From Lucifuga dentata (lineage: Eukaryota; Chordata; Actinopteri; Ophidiiformes; Bythitidae): 64,000 bases of DNA. The notes below the pieces were generated by a model that did no database searches, was not told where the DNA came from, and saw only the letters and a program-made list of their open reading frames with translations. The position numbers and the translations under genes were made by a program. Position 1 is the stretch's first letter. The number at the start of each line of letters is the position of its first letter. Of this stretch, positions 13,700-24,611 are shown in pieces. The stretch spans positions 1 through 64,000 of the forward strand of contig VXCM01001512.1 of NCBI GenBank assembly GCA_014773175.1, in the 5' to 3' direction.

Positions 13700-14580
13700 A
13701 ACACGTTTCAGAGGTCACGTGGTGAGGACATGGCGACTCAAACGACATAAATACAACACACACATAAGAAAAATAATATCTCACACTTACAGTTTGTAAG
13801 TCTACTGGAGAAGCAGCGTGCGCGCCGATATTCCTCCATGAAGACCTCCGTCGATGAGGTATCCTGATATCCTCCATTTTGACTCACTTTTCACCAGTTT
13901 GAGGCTTTCTAGAAACCATGGCCAGCAATACATGTTCTTCACACTTTACTGTTTAAACAAGTTTAAAGTCGAAAATATTCTCTCTACTGGTCACAGTGTC
14001 CAGCGTTTGTCCATATTGTTGGCAAAAAAGAATAGCATAACATTCTTGTTGCTAGCATAAAACCAGTCCAGAAACGTTCCTCTTCTGCCCTTCCTTGGCT
14101 TTGCTCCAGTTCTGCTGACCACGGCGTGTTTCCAAAACTTCAAATAGTTTCCAAAACGGTTTTTCCCTTTAAAGTGTAGTCCACTGCAGTGCAAAAACGT
14201 TTTTAGCGTGTTTTTAAACATTTTTACAATCGGTACATGTAGTTCGCTATGCTAATTACAGCGGACACTTCAGCGAATTAAAATTAAAGTTCGTTTTGGT
14301 GTTTGTATACATTTTTGACAAACGTATTCCCTTCACTAGCAACACTTTTAGATACAGAGACAGCAAATACATTGCATTTTTGGCGTCAGTTTTCTTTTAG
14401 TACTTGATAATATGATAAACTGAAACGAATAATGTGCCAAACTTGCCTGCAGAGGTGAATGGAAAGACGCTTTACTTTGTTTTAAAACAAACTAACCTGA
14501 TGTATCCTTCCGCTCCTGATTGAAGGTGTGCGAGGGCGGGGCCTATGTTATGTTTCTAAAACGAATGAAACAAAACAAAG
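13700..14580 (-). promoter_or_regulatory. CpG-rich promoter-like block, candidate minus-strand 5' exon
   Basis: CpG dinucleotides are frequent throughout this block (for example GCGTGCGCGCCGAT near 13,820, CACGGCGTG near 14,121 and GCGAGGGCGGGG at 14,531) but rare on either side. A GC box, GGGCGGGGC, lies at 14,534-14,542, close to a CGGAAG ETS-type site read on the minus strand. On the minus strand an ATG at 13,877 sits in a good Kozak context (AAAATGG). It opens a frame that runs 29 codons to a strong donor, CAAACT/GTAAGTG, with the exon ending at 13,791. A second donor-like site, CATCAG/GTTAGT, lies near 14,499. Together this resembles a promoter with first exon. The alternative is a recently inserted repeat or solo LTR that has not yet lost its CpGs, and an AATAAA lies downstream near 13,650. 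The encoded peptide was not recognised. Confidence 0.35.
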
Positions 14581-14628
14581 GCTATAATCATTGACTGCAC
14601 AAACACAGTTTTACAGTTTTAATTTCTC

Positions 14629-14634
14629 TTTATT
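14629..14634 (-). terminator. Candidate polyadenylation signal AATAAA
   Basis: On the minus strand GCAAAATAAAGAG is followed within about 25 bases by a GT-rich stretch (CTGTGTTTGTG), the usual arrangement of a cleavage and polyadenylation site. It lies about 35 bases past the stop codon of the minus-strand frame ending at 14,667. AATAAA is common by chance in AT-rich DNA. Confidence 0.3.
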
Positions 14635-14666
14635 TTGCAATCATAATTTTGTTCATTTTGCCTCCA

Positions 14667-14905
14667 CTAACCACACATCAAATTGTTGTTCACATACTTC
14701 AATAACACTTGTAGTAGTCTTATTACTTTTTTGGCCTCAAAATCAAACCTGAAAAATGTTACAAATTCATGAAAATAATTCTTGTAAAAATCTGGCATCA
14801 TATCCTCATGCCAATGTCGAAATTCCGTTATCCTAATTGTTCTGTGTATTGTCCCAAATATGTGAATTGCATGAAAGTCTATCTTGAAGACATCGCAATA
14901 TGAGC
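14667..14905 (-). other. Unrecognised minus-strand terminal frame
   Basis: The minus strand is open for about 78 codons from the poly-T at 14,906-14,923 down to a TAG at 14,667-14,669. It includes HWHEDMMPDFYKNYFHEF and, further on, FRFDFEAKK. It has no ATG near its start, so it would be a terminal exon or a remnant of a transposon frame. A polypyrimidine run lies directly upstream and AATAAA lies downstream. Composition (F, I, K, N) is what AT-rich DNA produces by chance. No family recognised. Confidence 0.2.
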
Positions 14906-14957
14906 AAAAAAAAAAAAAAAAAAGAAAAAGAATTTAATTCAATAAAAAAAAAAAAAA

Positions 14958-15000
14958 CTTTATTTATCCATGTGAGGTAATTTGGAACAAAGGCATATAC
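14958..15000 (-). repeat. Possible LINE-type 3' end
   Basis: On the minus strand the sequence reads CAAATTACCTCACATGGATAAATAAAGTTTT. This resembles the 3' end of common fish LINEs (a 'TTACCTCAC...GGAT-AATAAAGT' ending). The body at 15,000-15,340 was not recognised. Confidence 0.3.
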
Positions 15001-15349
15001 CAAAATATACACACAAAATAAAAATCACACACAATAATGCATCATTGTGACCTGCAGCCATTGTGTTGCAGATAGATCACACTTTATGGTTTGTAGAGCA
15101 ACTGAAACATTATTACGTTGTAGCTGAATAACAAACACTAAACAGGAGTATCATAATTTATCCCTATGAAAATGAAGCAGGGAATAGTAAAAGCATACAC
15201 AAGATAAAATAAAATATTCTGTCAAGTGCATCAAATACAGGTTACATAAATATGTGCGACTGACATTTCTTGTAGTCATCATAATAGAAGAGCAAGGCAG
15301 TGCTGTATATCCTTTTTACCATAATGTCGTAATGGCATTATGGCATTTT

Positions 15350-16700
15350 TAAGTAATAATTCAAGTATTTTCATAGTTTATCTTCTGACCCTGACTACTA
15401 TTTTTTTCTGCCAGCATGATTCAGCACTTAAGCAGTGATGTCAAATATCTTTACCTTGTATCCAGAGGTGACATTGCCCTTGTTTTTTTCTTTTTTTGTT
15501 TTGTTTTGTTTTTACTTTTTTTGTTTTGTTTTTTTTTTCCAGTCTTTTGTCTGTAGTGAGATGTCTTCAGCTCAAACTGAGGTAATGCACACGTATGTCT
15601 GTGCAGAGGCACAGGCAGACATACGTGTACAGTCTGATAGTATGTGTTTCATGCATTTCTTTGTTAGTAAGTATATATGTGTGCAGGAACAGCCAGGCTT
15701 GAATTCTGTCCTTCACAATCCTTTGTAAATTAGTACGAAAATGTGTCCTTATCCAGACTGTCTGTTTACAACCTGCCAGTGGTTCAGTTGCAGTCTGGCT
15801 GACGACGAGAGAGAAGCTCTTCCAGTATGTTACACAGATTCTCTCAGCACCTAAAGGTGTTTTCTGCTATTTGTTTTTCACAGGTATGATATCAGATCAT
15901 GCTGGGATGCATCAGTTGCACACACACAATTTCACAGTGTCATAGGCCATTATATGAATTCATCTTCTTATAACTTGTGATTTAGATAATATGATTAACC
16001 TAGGGATTTGTTTCAAGCCCCATTAAATGACATGTTTTGATATTAACACCAAATGAAATGACTCCAATAGTGTCTGTATGGTTGAGTCCTAACAAGTCTC
16101 ACTGATCTCATCGAGTGCAGTCATCAGGCACTGCTCCCAGCTCACAAGCTCAAACATGCCATATGTATGATACCTGACCAGTACAAAATGATGCCGAGAT
16201 GGTTGATAGAATCAAATATCTACGAAGCTAAAGAGATTTTTTTTTTTTTTTTTTTTTTGAAAGATTTGGCTAAACAAAACAGAGAGAAAACACCACTTGC
16301 TATCATTAAAATGTGTCTGCCTCTGTTGCAAAACTGGGCCCAGCAGTGCTGCCACGTTGCTGTATCTCAGCACGTAAGCTTGTGAGCAAAGCTATACCCA
16401 AACTGAGAATGATGGCCAAAACTGTAAAAACAAGGCCCTACAAATTTCCTTGCATGAACTTTCAAAATCATTAAAGCTTAACACAGTATTTGTTACGTGA
16501 AAAACCTAACTCACAAATAAAATGCAAAAATACACAGGATTATATTTCATGTCAACTAAACAATATATTTAGCTACGTTTTGCCTCCGCATGTGCAAGTG
16601 CATGCAACTGCAATTCTGGAAGGTTGGGTGTTCAGAAATGGGTGGGTGTAGGGCACATCCCCATGGGATTTAGTCAGAATGCCTGTGACTGGTTAAATTT
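15350..16700. other. Non-coding stretch with T-rich tracts and one hairpin
   Basis: T-rich, TTTTGTTTTG-type sequence spans 15,483-15,538, and a 22-base poly-T lies at 16,237-16,258. A perfect hairpin is listed separately. No gene or known repeat recognised. Confidence 0.7.
15589..15628. other. Perfect 13-bp inverted repeat, 14-base loop
   Basis: ACACGTATGTCTG at 15,589-15,601 is exactly complementary in reverse to CAGACATACGTGT at 15,616-15,628. The stem contains two CpGs and an ACGT core. It is too short for a typical microRNA precursor. Confidence 0.9.
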
Positions 16701-16719
16701 ATGTCCAAGATTGGTGTGG

Positions 16720-16860
16720 TTAAAGGACTATACAGGCAAGTTTGAATGTTTGAGCCCAACATACACAACCCACACATATGGTACATCACTAACATCCAAT
16801 TTCCAAAACATAAAACCATATTTTAGTTTTCCTGTTTATTTTTCTAACTTTTCTGATATG
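16720..16860 (-). mobile_element. Family A element, terminal fragment
   Basis: TTAAAGGACTATAC at the left edge, then a GTTTGAGCCCAACATACACAA-like block, CCAATTTCCAAAACATAAAA and CCATATTTTAGTTTTCC. This matches the minus-strand reading of the right end of the 4.56-5.12 kb element. The fragment stops near 16,860, before a poly-A run. Confidence 0.7.
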
Positions 16861-16890
16861 TGATTCCAAATAACTGGAAGTCATCTTTGC

Positions 16891-16894
<4 letters not shown>

Positions 16895-16922
<28 letters not shown>
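16895..16922. repeat. Poly-A run, 28 bases
   Basis: Uninterrupted A shortly after the family A fragment. Confidence 0.9.
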
Positions 16923-16923
<1 letters not shown>

Positions 16924-16929
16924 ATTGGT

Positions 16930-17755
16930 GACAAGCCTATCGTCTGGTGTGCTAATTAAAACCTCAGTTGGGTTGTTAAAAGATGTCTGTGTACAAATCA
17001 GTACTCGTGAATTCTGCCTAATTAATTGGAAAAATATGAAGTAAAACTCCAAATAGGAGAAAATATCATAGTCTCTGTCGTGACTTTGATGGCATACCCA
17101 CATAATAGCACCCTGACACGCATGCACGCACAGTCACATGCTCAGACACAAGGGAAAGCTCCTCATTATGGCTGGGATGACATCTCCCACTGTGCTGTGG
17201 AGAGACATTATCGACCTTCTCTATCTCATGGTAAAAACCTCCGTGTGGGACAGTGACAGGGGTCAAAGTAAAGAGAAAAGGTGAATTTATAAGTAGACCG
17301 GATAGATTGAAGGATAGGAAGCGTGACTATAAAGGATACTGGCTGTTAAGGCAGCTTTACATGGGCAGCATTGTAACAGAAATGTGTAAACACTTGTCAT
17401 ACATGCTACAGAGAACCTGGCTGTAAAAAATGACCATGCATCGCCCATCATCATGCATTAAGAAGATTAAAAAAAAAAAAACCAACACTCCTTCTCATCC
17501 AAATCCAATACTTGGCTATTGGCTGATTCAAAAACATAAATCAAAGCATATTACAGATGGGTGGGGTTTGGTGAACTCCACATCCAGACTTTTGTTGGTT
17601 AATAGGTTGCATTAAGCCCATCAAGTGGTGTGGTGTGTGATAAGCAGTCTCACGGGCCCAGCAGGGGCCTGAAGATGCTCTTGTAATGAATGGTTGGAGC
17701 ACTACTGATGCACAGCAATCATTAACAGCCTGATAATTACTCTGGATACCTCAGT
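16930..17755. other. Non-coding stretch, no gene recognised
   Basis: Unique-looking sequence with a short poly-A near 17,470. Frames of 60-76 codons only. Confidence 0.65.
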
Positions 17756-17757
17756 GA

Positions 17758-17760
<3 letters not shown>

Positions 17761-17807
<47 letters not shown>
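17761..17807. repeat. (GT)n microsatellite
   Basis: Pure GT dinucleotide tract of 47 bases. Confidence 0.95.
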
Positions 17808-17808
<1 letters not shown>

Positions 17809-18054
17809 CGCAGATAGAGCCATTAAAATGTGTGGGCCTCAGAGAGAGACAGATAAGTGCTGTGTTTGTGTGCATTTTGGTTTGCTGGTTCATGTGTGCG
17901 TGTGGCCTAAAAACGTCCTACTTGGGCTTTGTATTCATTTTCATGCTTACAACTGCAAATAGGAGAATATTCTTAGCTGCTTACACTGTCTGTGGTAATG
18001 CAAAATTACACTGGCCTGATGAAGTAGCCACAGAAGACATCAAAGCAACGTGCC

Positions 18055-18075
18055 TTTTTTTTTTTTTTTTTNTTT
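18055..18075. other. Poly-T run with single-base assembly gap
   Basis: Sixteen Ts... a following T, N at 18,072, then three Ts. Confidence 0.9.
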
Positions 18076-18453
18076 GCGCAAATTAAAACCTCTCACCTGA
18101 ATCTAATTTTGACAAAGTCCCCAAAAATCTCCATGTTCAAGACCAATGCTTGCATCTCCTCATGCGTTGGTGTTTGTTGTTTCCTCAGCAGGTTCATTAT
18201 TATTCATTTTTTCTATTACTGACCGAGTGATGTCTCTATGGAAACAAACCCACCACCCAGCTTTAGTGAAAGCACAACATAACAGACCTAATAAGGAAAA
18301 TAACACAATGATGCTCTTATGTAGCTCTCAAACAGCTCTAAATGATACAATAGGCACCTTGCTTAGGGAATACAAAGCATTAAGCCCTCAAGACTCCAAT
18401 CAAAACTCTTTTCCAAGATATTTTCTAATTAAAGCAGCCACTTAGAAATCACA

Positions 18454-18455
<2 letters not shown>

Positions 18456-18497
<42 letters not shown>

Positions 18498-18511
18498 TGT
18501 GTGTGTGTGTG
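18456..18511. repeat. (GT)n microsatellite
   Basis: GT tract with one A interruption at 18,491. Confidence 0.95.
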
Positions 18512-18787
18512 AGATATAAAGAACCTAGTTTTTAAGTTTTGATGAGTTTGGAGGACATAATTATGTATCTAGAATAAAATAATAAAAATACCAAATGTAA
18601 TTTTTTTTTTTTTTTAACCAAGCTGACGAGTGGAAGGATCACATGAATATCTACTCTACAGTAAATTCTCTAATTTCTTATCTTCATAAGCCTCTTGAAA
18701 TAATGTATCATTGATCTAAAATGGCCTGAAATTCAAGGATTTTACCTGACAATAATAAAATGTAATGATATTACTTATGGTGAATAA

Positions 18788-18985
18788 TCTTAATCCACAA
18801 GTAACTGGTAACTACAGCCATCAATTGCACAGGAAATACTAGAGTAAAAAAGTACAAAATTTATGTCTTAATTTAGTGGAGTAGGTGTACAAAGTAGGTG
18901 CACAAAATGGAAATACTCAAGAAAAGAACATCAAAAATGAAAGTGAGTACTGTTCTTGAATAAATATATGAAATTAATTATGATA
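18788..18985 (+). repeat. Family D interspersed repeat (paired 'AGTAAAAGTA' motifs)
   Basis: Contains TAGAGTAAAAAAGTACAAAA, TTAGTGGAGTAGGTGTACAA and AAATGGAAATACTCAAGAAAAG in order. This matches a repeat that I recall as ubiquitous in percomorph fishes and built around ACTTNAGTAAAAGTA words. Other fragments lie near 31.1, 42.9 and 58.1 kb. Repeat class uncertain. Confidence 0.6.
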
Positions 18986-19292
18986 TTTTACCTCAGACTG
19001 AACAACACAGTGAACAGATGATCATATTGCACATGCTCAGTTCTCAATCACCTCCAGATCATATCAGCATTTTGCATTTCAGGCACTGCTGCTTGGCCAG
19101 TGTCCAGAGTGGTGTTTCAGTGATTGAGAGCCCAAACAGTCCTGGTCCACCCACCTACTTTAGTCTACCAAAGGGAAATTGAATAGTGCAGAGCTGCAAT
19201 AGCATTGGACTGGAGGAATGCTGAGCTACAGGGGAATATGGAGAAGGCCCCAGCCAGCAGCAATTAAACAGAGAAATGATGCATGAAATAGC

Positions 19293-19312
19293 GGGGGGGG
19301 GGGGGGGGGGGG
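19293..19312. repeat. Poly-G run at gap edge
   Basis: Twenty Gs immediately before the N gap. It is probably the cause of the assembly break or a sequencing artefact. Confidence 0.9.
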
Positions 19313-19440
19313 NNNNNNNNNNNNNNNNNNNNNNNNNNNNNNNNNNNNNNNNNNNNNNNNNNNNNNNNNNNNNNNNNNNNNNNNNNNNNNNNNNNNNNNN
19401 NNNNNNNNNNNNNNNNNNNNNNNNNNNNNNNNNNNNNNNN
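19313..19440. other. Assembly gap, 128 Ns
   Basis: The only multi-base gap in the window, bounded by poly-G on the left and ten As on the right. Confidence 1.
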
Positions 19441-19524
19441 AAAAAAAAAAGCTCAGGGATGGTAAAAGGGGAATGTCTAAAACATAAAAGATGGGAAGAA
19501 AATATTAAAGGTGGGAAAAGGGTG

Positions 19525-19651
19525 AAAAGATTCAAGTTGTTCGAATTCAGAAAATGACAGTTTAACGGGAGAAGAGAAGATCGGGGTNAAAAGATTCAAG
19601 TTGTTCGAATTCAGAAAATGACAGTTTAACGGGAGAAGAGAAGATCGGGGT
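19525..19651. other. Exact 63-bp duplication around a single N (assembly join)
   Basis: 19,525-19,587 and 19,589-19,651 are identical, separated by N at 19,588. Confidence 0.92.
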
Positions 19652-19659
19652 GTTGCAAA

Positions 19660-20520
19660 CGTATCAAAATTCCTTTCTGTATATTAAGTGAAAAATTTCC
19701 AGACATAACTTCACTTCAGCTTGTAATATTTGTAACAATATCTGAAGTCTGGTATCCAGGACTTAATGAAATGAGAAAATCAGAGAAGTGTAACTGCCAT
19801 TCTTCGTGGCTCAAAAGTAGAAAAAGTTGGAGTAAAAGTGCTTTAGCAACATTTCAGTCTAAAGTCTTTGAAACATATATATATATATATATTTTTACCA
19901 ATCAATATTTTCTGAAAAACAGGGCAGCTTATAGAAAACTGTTCTGCTGAGTAAACTCTTTTTTTGGGTTGTGGAAAAATCCTACATAGAAGCATGAATT
20001 CCCATTGTATTCCAGGTGATATGCAGTATTTTTGTGGGTTTAGAGAATGCTTCTCAACTGCAATTGTACTGACAGTTTTGCATTTGTGGTTGATATTTTG
20101 TCATTTTTGTGCTGCATGAATTATTTGCTACCGGACACCTAACTCCATGACAACTCTTGACTACTTACACCCACTATACACCCACAACATTCTGACGTGC
20201 AGACACATGAATGGAAACAGCTTTTTCCATGCTGGATGACACCAGGGCGAACTGTACCAATAAGCAAAAATCACTTATACCTATATATAATGTTGATATT
20301 ATTTATCAACCAACTACAGAAAAACTAAAAACTAATGACTCAACAAGCTAATATTGTTGAATGGGACAATTCTGAGACTGAATTTGCAACATTATGTCTC
20401 AAGAGAAGCTTGAGACATGGAAATAAATTTTAGAGCACAGCAGGATCAAATTAGAAAATAAAAGCAATAAATATAAAATATACAAAAATAAAATAAAATA
20501 GATGTTGGATATATATTTGT
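19660..20520. other. Non-coding stretch, no gene recognised
   Basis: AT-rich DNA with a short (TA)n at 19,876-19,891. A few AGTAAAAGTG-like words near 19,830 may be a weak family D remnant. Confidence 0.6.
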
Positions 20521-20523
20521 TGC

Positions 20524-20666
20524 ATTTTCATCCCACAACCTAAAGACATGCAGGTTAAGTAAACTGGTAAGTCTATTTTTTTTTTTTTTTTTTCCTGTCC
20601 AGGGCGTACTCGACCTCTAGCTCAATGCATGCTGGGATATGCTGCAGTGCCCTTGAACCCTGAAAG
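20524..20666 (+). mobile_element. L2-type LINE 3' region, internally deleted
   Basis: The left part reads TCCCACAACCTAAAGACATG then CAGGTTAAGTAAACTGGT. The right part reads CCTGTCCAGGGCGTACTCGACCTCTAG then GCTGGGATATGCTGCAG. These match, in order, two halves of the well-known fish L2/CR1-group 3' region ('cccacagtccaaagacatgc' ... 'cctgtccagggtgtacc' ... 'gctgggataggctcc'). The middle section is missing and replaced by a run of 18 Ts. No reverse-transcriptase frame is present. Confidence 0.8.
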
Positions 20667-20669
20667 AAA

Positions 20670-23600
20670 ACAGTATAAAATGTAGATTGATGCTTGAATG
20701 AAATGTTGTATAAACATGATACATAAGACAACAAAAACAACTTCCTGTTTGATTTCAGTCTCTGACTGATTCTTCTGCTGCCCAAGCAACCAGCTGCCAT
20801 AACAACCGTTAAAGCTTCCAGAGCCCCTTAAAGTAATTATGACTAAGGCTACCTTTGTGCTCAGAAAAACATCAATCTTCACTGGATATTTTTATTCAAG
20901 TCATGTACTGTATTTATAGTGACATTGCAGCATTTTTCAGTAAAGTAAGCCTCAATTTTTGTGGATTAAATGTGATAAAAGCTAGGTTGAAATGGACTTT
21001 CTAGAACTTCCCTTAAGGTCAAAGATATTTCCCAAAGCTCATTGGTTAAAAGGGCTTATTTATTGCATTTTTGTGACATACTCTATAACTTAAAAGTTTT
21101 GTGTGTACAAGATGAAACTATGGCAGGCTCAGTACCGAAAATTACTTGCACACACATTTGCAATTCTTTTATGAATCACAATCAATTTGATGTGTGCATG
21201 TGGATTATCTTTATATTCTGCCCCAATAACTCCACTAAATAACCATTAATGCTTAATACAAAGTCCTCATGAATATTTATATGCATACAAATGTGTTTGT
21301 CCACCAACTCTTCGAATGAGAAAATGGTAATCTAAGACTTTTGTGTTCATATACGTGAATCAGAATGAGCATGTGCATATTTATTAATATTCTGTTTTTG
21401 CATCAGGAATAATGTACATATGGTCTGCACTGTAGGAATTGCATAATTCCTGTTGAGGCCTTTGGTCTTTAAACTGGGCTTTTTACTGAAGGTGTTTTCA
21501 CATCTACTTGGTTCAGTCATTTGATCAGACTTGGGTACATTTCCCCTTAGATTTGGGTATGGTTCATTTAGGCCGGTTTGAATGCAGAAATTGTATTCCC
21601 GTACTTATATTAAACTGCTGATTGTGAGACCTTTTTCTGTTAATTTGGCTCAATTAATACAACTCACAACTGTAGCTGCCCTTGTGAGTGAATATTATTT
21701 ATTATTATGTTATTTATTCTGCTTCTTCACCTACTTTCATTTTAATGGCTGTTAAGATTAATTAATTTCATGTTTTTATGTAGAATTTTTTTTTTTAAAA
21801 TGTCCTCGCTTTGCTCTTGCAGAAAATATTTGGAATAGTAAGTTGCGTAGATTTTGACTCTTGAAGGTCGAGTGGTTCTGTTGTCAACTTTCAACTCACA
21901 CCAGAGGTTGAATAAATGTCTCAGAGATGAGGAGCTTTTATGAAAGCAGCAGCAAGTGATTTCTGGCTTTTCCTGCATCTCGACAGGCAAGTTTGTTAAG
22001 AGTTCATCCAAGCCCATATCAGCAGGTACAGCTGTGTGTGTGTGCTGACAGCTTTTTATACATTTACACACTTATACACACATGAGGGCCAGGGTTTCAG
22101 GGATTTGGACTTGATGTTAAGGTCCTAAATGACTTTTACATGGACTTGAACAGAGTACATGTCTGAGCTGCCGCTGTACATGTGGCCTAATGAGAGGTTT
22201 TCTGTGAGCTTGCAGTGTGGAAAATCATATGAAAATTGGTCTTAAACTTGCAAAATGTTACACGAGTGAGAGGTAACTTTAGCTCTAAATCAACTTCACA
22301 CTTTTCCCACAAAGCCAGAACCAAGTAACTGATGTGCAAAGGGGCAAAATTGCCTGTTAGTACAGATCAAGTTTATGTGTATTTTTCTGTATGTGCCATT
22401 GCGTTTGTTTTTCAGTTTTACATCTAAATCCTCCTTTTCTGCAATTTTCTCAAATAAATAAAAAAACATGCAATAAAATAGAATAAAGGCTGAAATGGAG
22501 AGGTGTGGAATTACAGCAGATCCATTACCTCTATGAGCAGCAGCTCTCTGGCTGCCCCACATACTCATCCAGCTTCCCTCCTCCTTCTTCTCCTCCTCCT
22601 CCTCCATCTAATCCTGCCAGAGGAGTTTAATTTACTGCCCAGAGTTCCCTCACACAATTTCTTTAAAAGTACATTTTATGAGACTGCAATTCCATTTCAT
22701 AGGGGCCCCTGTACAGTAAATCCTATTTGCGGAGCATCATATGCGGTCACATTAACATGACAAAAGTGCCAGTCTGCAGTCCTGTGCTTTGCTCTTGCCC
22801 ATATTATCGCCTGCTGAAGCACTTTATTGGATACCGAGTGCTAACTCTTGTCCATCAGGAAAGTTGTAGTGACTACTGCTGAGGCATAAGAGTCGATGGA
22901 AAGGCAGATAAGAGCGGCTCAGATGCGCAAACAGCAGTAGACATCTCATATGAATCAATAATATCAGCTGAAATGTTATTTTAGCGAAGTTCAGGGTATC
23001 AAGCACTCAAAAACAAAACAAAACGCAGCAGTATGTTGCATTTATCATAACTAAAAAAAAGTGGGCCACTCCAGACGTGAGCCAACATAAGCAGATTTAG
23101 TGGGTCTTAGTGAGACTGTTGTTGGCAGTCCAAGTGAAGCAAGTTAAACAAAAAAAAACACACAATGTAATTCCATACTTTTACTACTTCCACTTCTTCA
23201 GATTAAAATGAATGCAGTACTATGAACATACGCCTCTTAGACTGAATCCAGGCTTGGTAGAGTCCAAGCAAACTCTTTAAATGCTCTAAGTTTTTTGATA
23301 AGACAGCCACTTATTTCTGGCTTGAAGGTACCAATAAATAAAATAATGTAAATGGAAAAGTTAAAAAATTAAATACAGAAGTGAGCAAAGCCATCTTGTC
23401 CAATTTTTTTAAATAGTTATGACTGACTGGATCACATGCTGCTGCTTGTGACACGTACTGGATGGACACTATATAAAAGATCTTTAATGACCTTTTGGCC
23501 TTTTGATCAATGCTGAATTTTTACAAGCCAATTGCAAACAGGCAAGATAAGGTTGTCCTTCCAAAAGTAAATCTAACATCAAAAAGGCAAATTCATTTAC

Positions 23601-24570
23601 AAAGAAGAATGTGAAAACAAATGACTCTACATTGAAAAATATATTTTATCCACTATGCTTTTTCAATCAGCACCATGTCCGCTTTGTCTGGAACACATTT
23701 TGTCAGTGCTTTATACACTGTAGAAGAGTGTGTGGAGAGACGAAGAAAACTCGCCAATATAATTAGAAAGATATTTATCTGCTGGCCTCCAGGCAGTGTT
23801 AAAACCCTGGTGTTTTCAGCAGACACCATCCATCTCCACTGTGACGCTTTTAACTAAGTGAGGTGTCTAAGTTCATTACAGGCTGTGTTTATGCCATTAA
23901 AGGCTTGCCAAATACCTGATAAGTAATCAATCAGCATTCAATCAATACATCCATCTACAAAATACACCTGATTAGGCCTACAGAGTTCACAGGTTATGCA
24001 TAGCACCATGGCGTTGGATAATTGTGCAGTTAGTTGGCTATGCCAGCAATCAAAAGTTCAAAAACTGCTGTCTGTGCAGGTTTACAGTGGTAACCTTCCA
24101 ATATGTGACAGTATTTACATAAAGGATTCAAGCTTGGTTGGAATATTAATTATTGATGCGAATCATAATGAATGATTTATAACCAAAGCCAATCAGAAGC
24201 TGCTGTCTGCCAGCGACACCTGAGGGATATTATAAATTTATAACTCAAGGACATGCTGTCATTGTTCAGGTCTACCTACTCACTCCTGGGTTACAGTGGA
24301 GCAAAGCTTTCATTTCGTTTCCCTTCTCCATTGTAGTTTGCCTTCAAAGACAGCTGCTATTGGCTGTTCAGCACAAAATGTTCTCGGGAGACAAACTTGC
24401 GGTGCTCTTTTAAGTATGCTCTTGTAGGGTGAATGCATACAAACTATAGCGTCATTGCTACTTTCCTGAGGCTGCACTTAACAGACACTTTTCTTGAACT
24501 CTTTAATTCAGCAAAAAGCAATATTCGATGTTCACACACTGATCATGACCTTTTCTTTTGAGAATATACA
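20670..24570. other. Non-coding stretch, no gene recognised
   Basis: Unique-looking sequence. The 22,500-22,760 part is GC-richer, has a (CTC)n patch and could be a conserved non-coding element. The 23,670-23,860 part is open for 60 codons on the plus strand but has no splice or domain support. No recognised repeat. Confidence 0.6.
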
Positions 24571-24573
24571 GTG

Positions 24574-24611
24574 TTTTTTTTTTTTTTTTTTTNTTTTTTT
24601 TTTTTTTTTTT
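24574..24611. other. Poly-T run with single-base assembly gap
   Basis: Nineteen Ts, N at 24,593, eighteen Ts. Confidence 0.95.

Noticed and set aside
17702..17962. Frames with long Cys-Val or Thr-His repeats
   Set aside because: Pure translation of a (GT)n microsatellite.
19800..19870. Another family D copy
   Set aside because: Only one or two AGTAAAAGT words match, too little to call.
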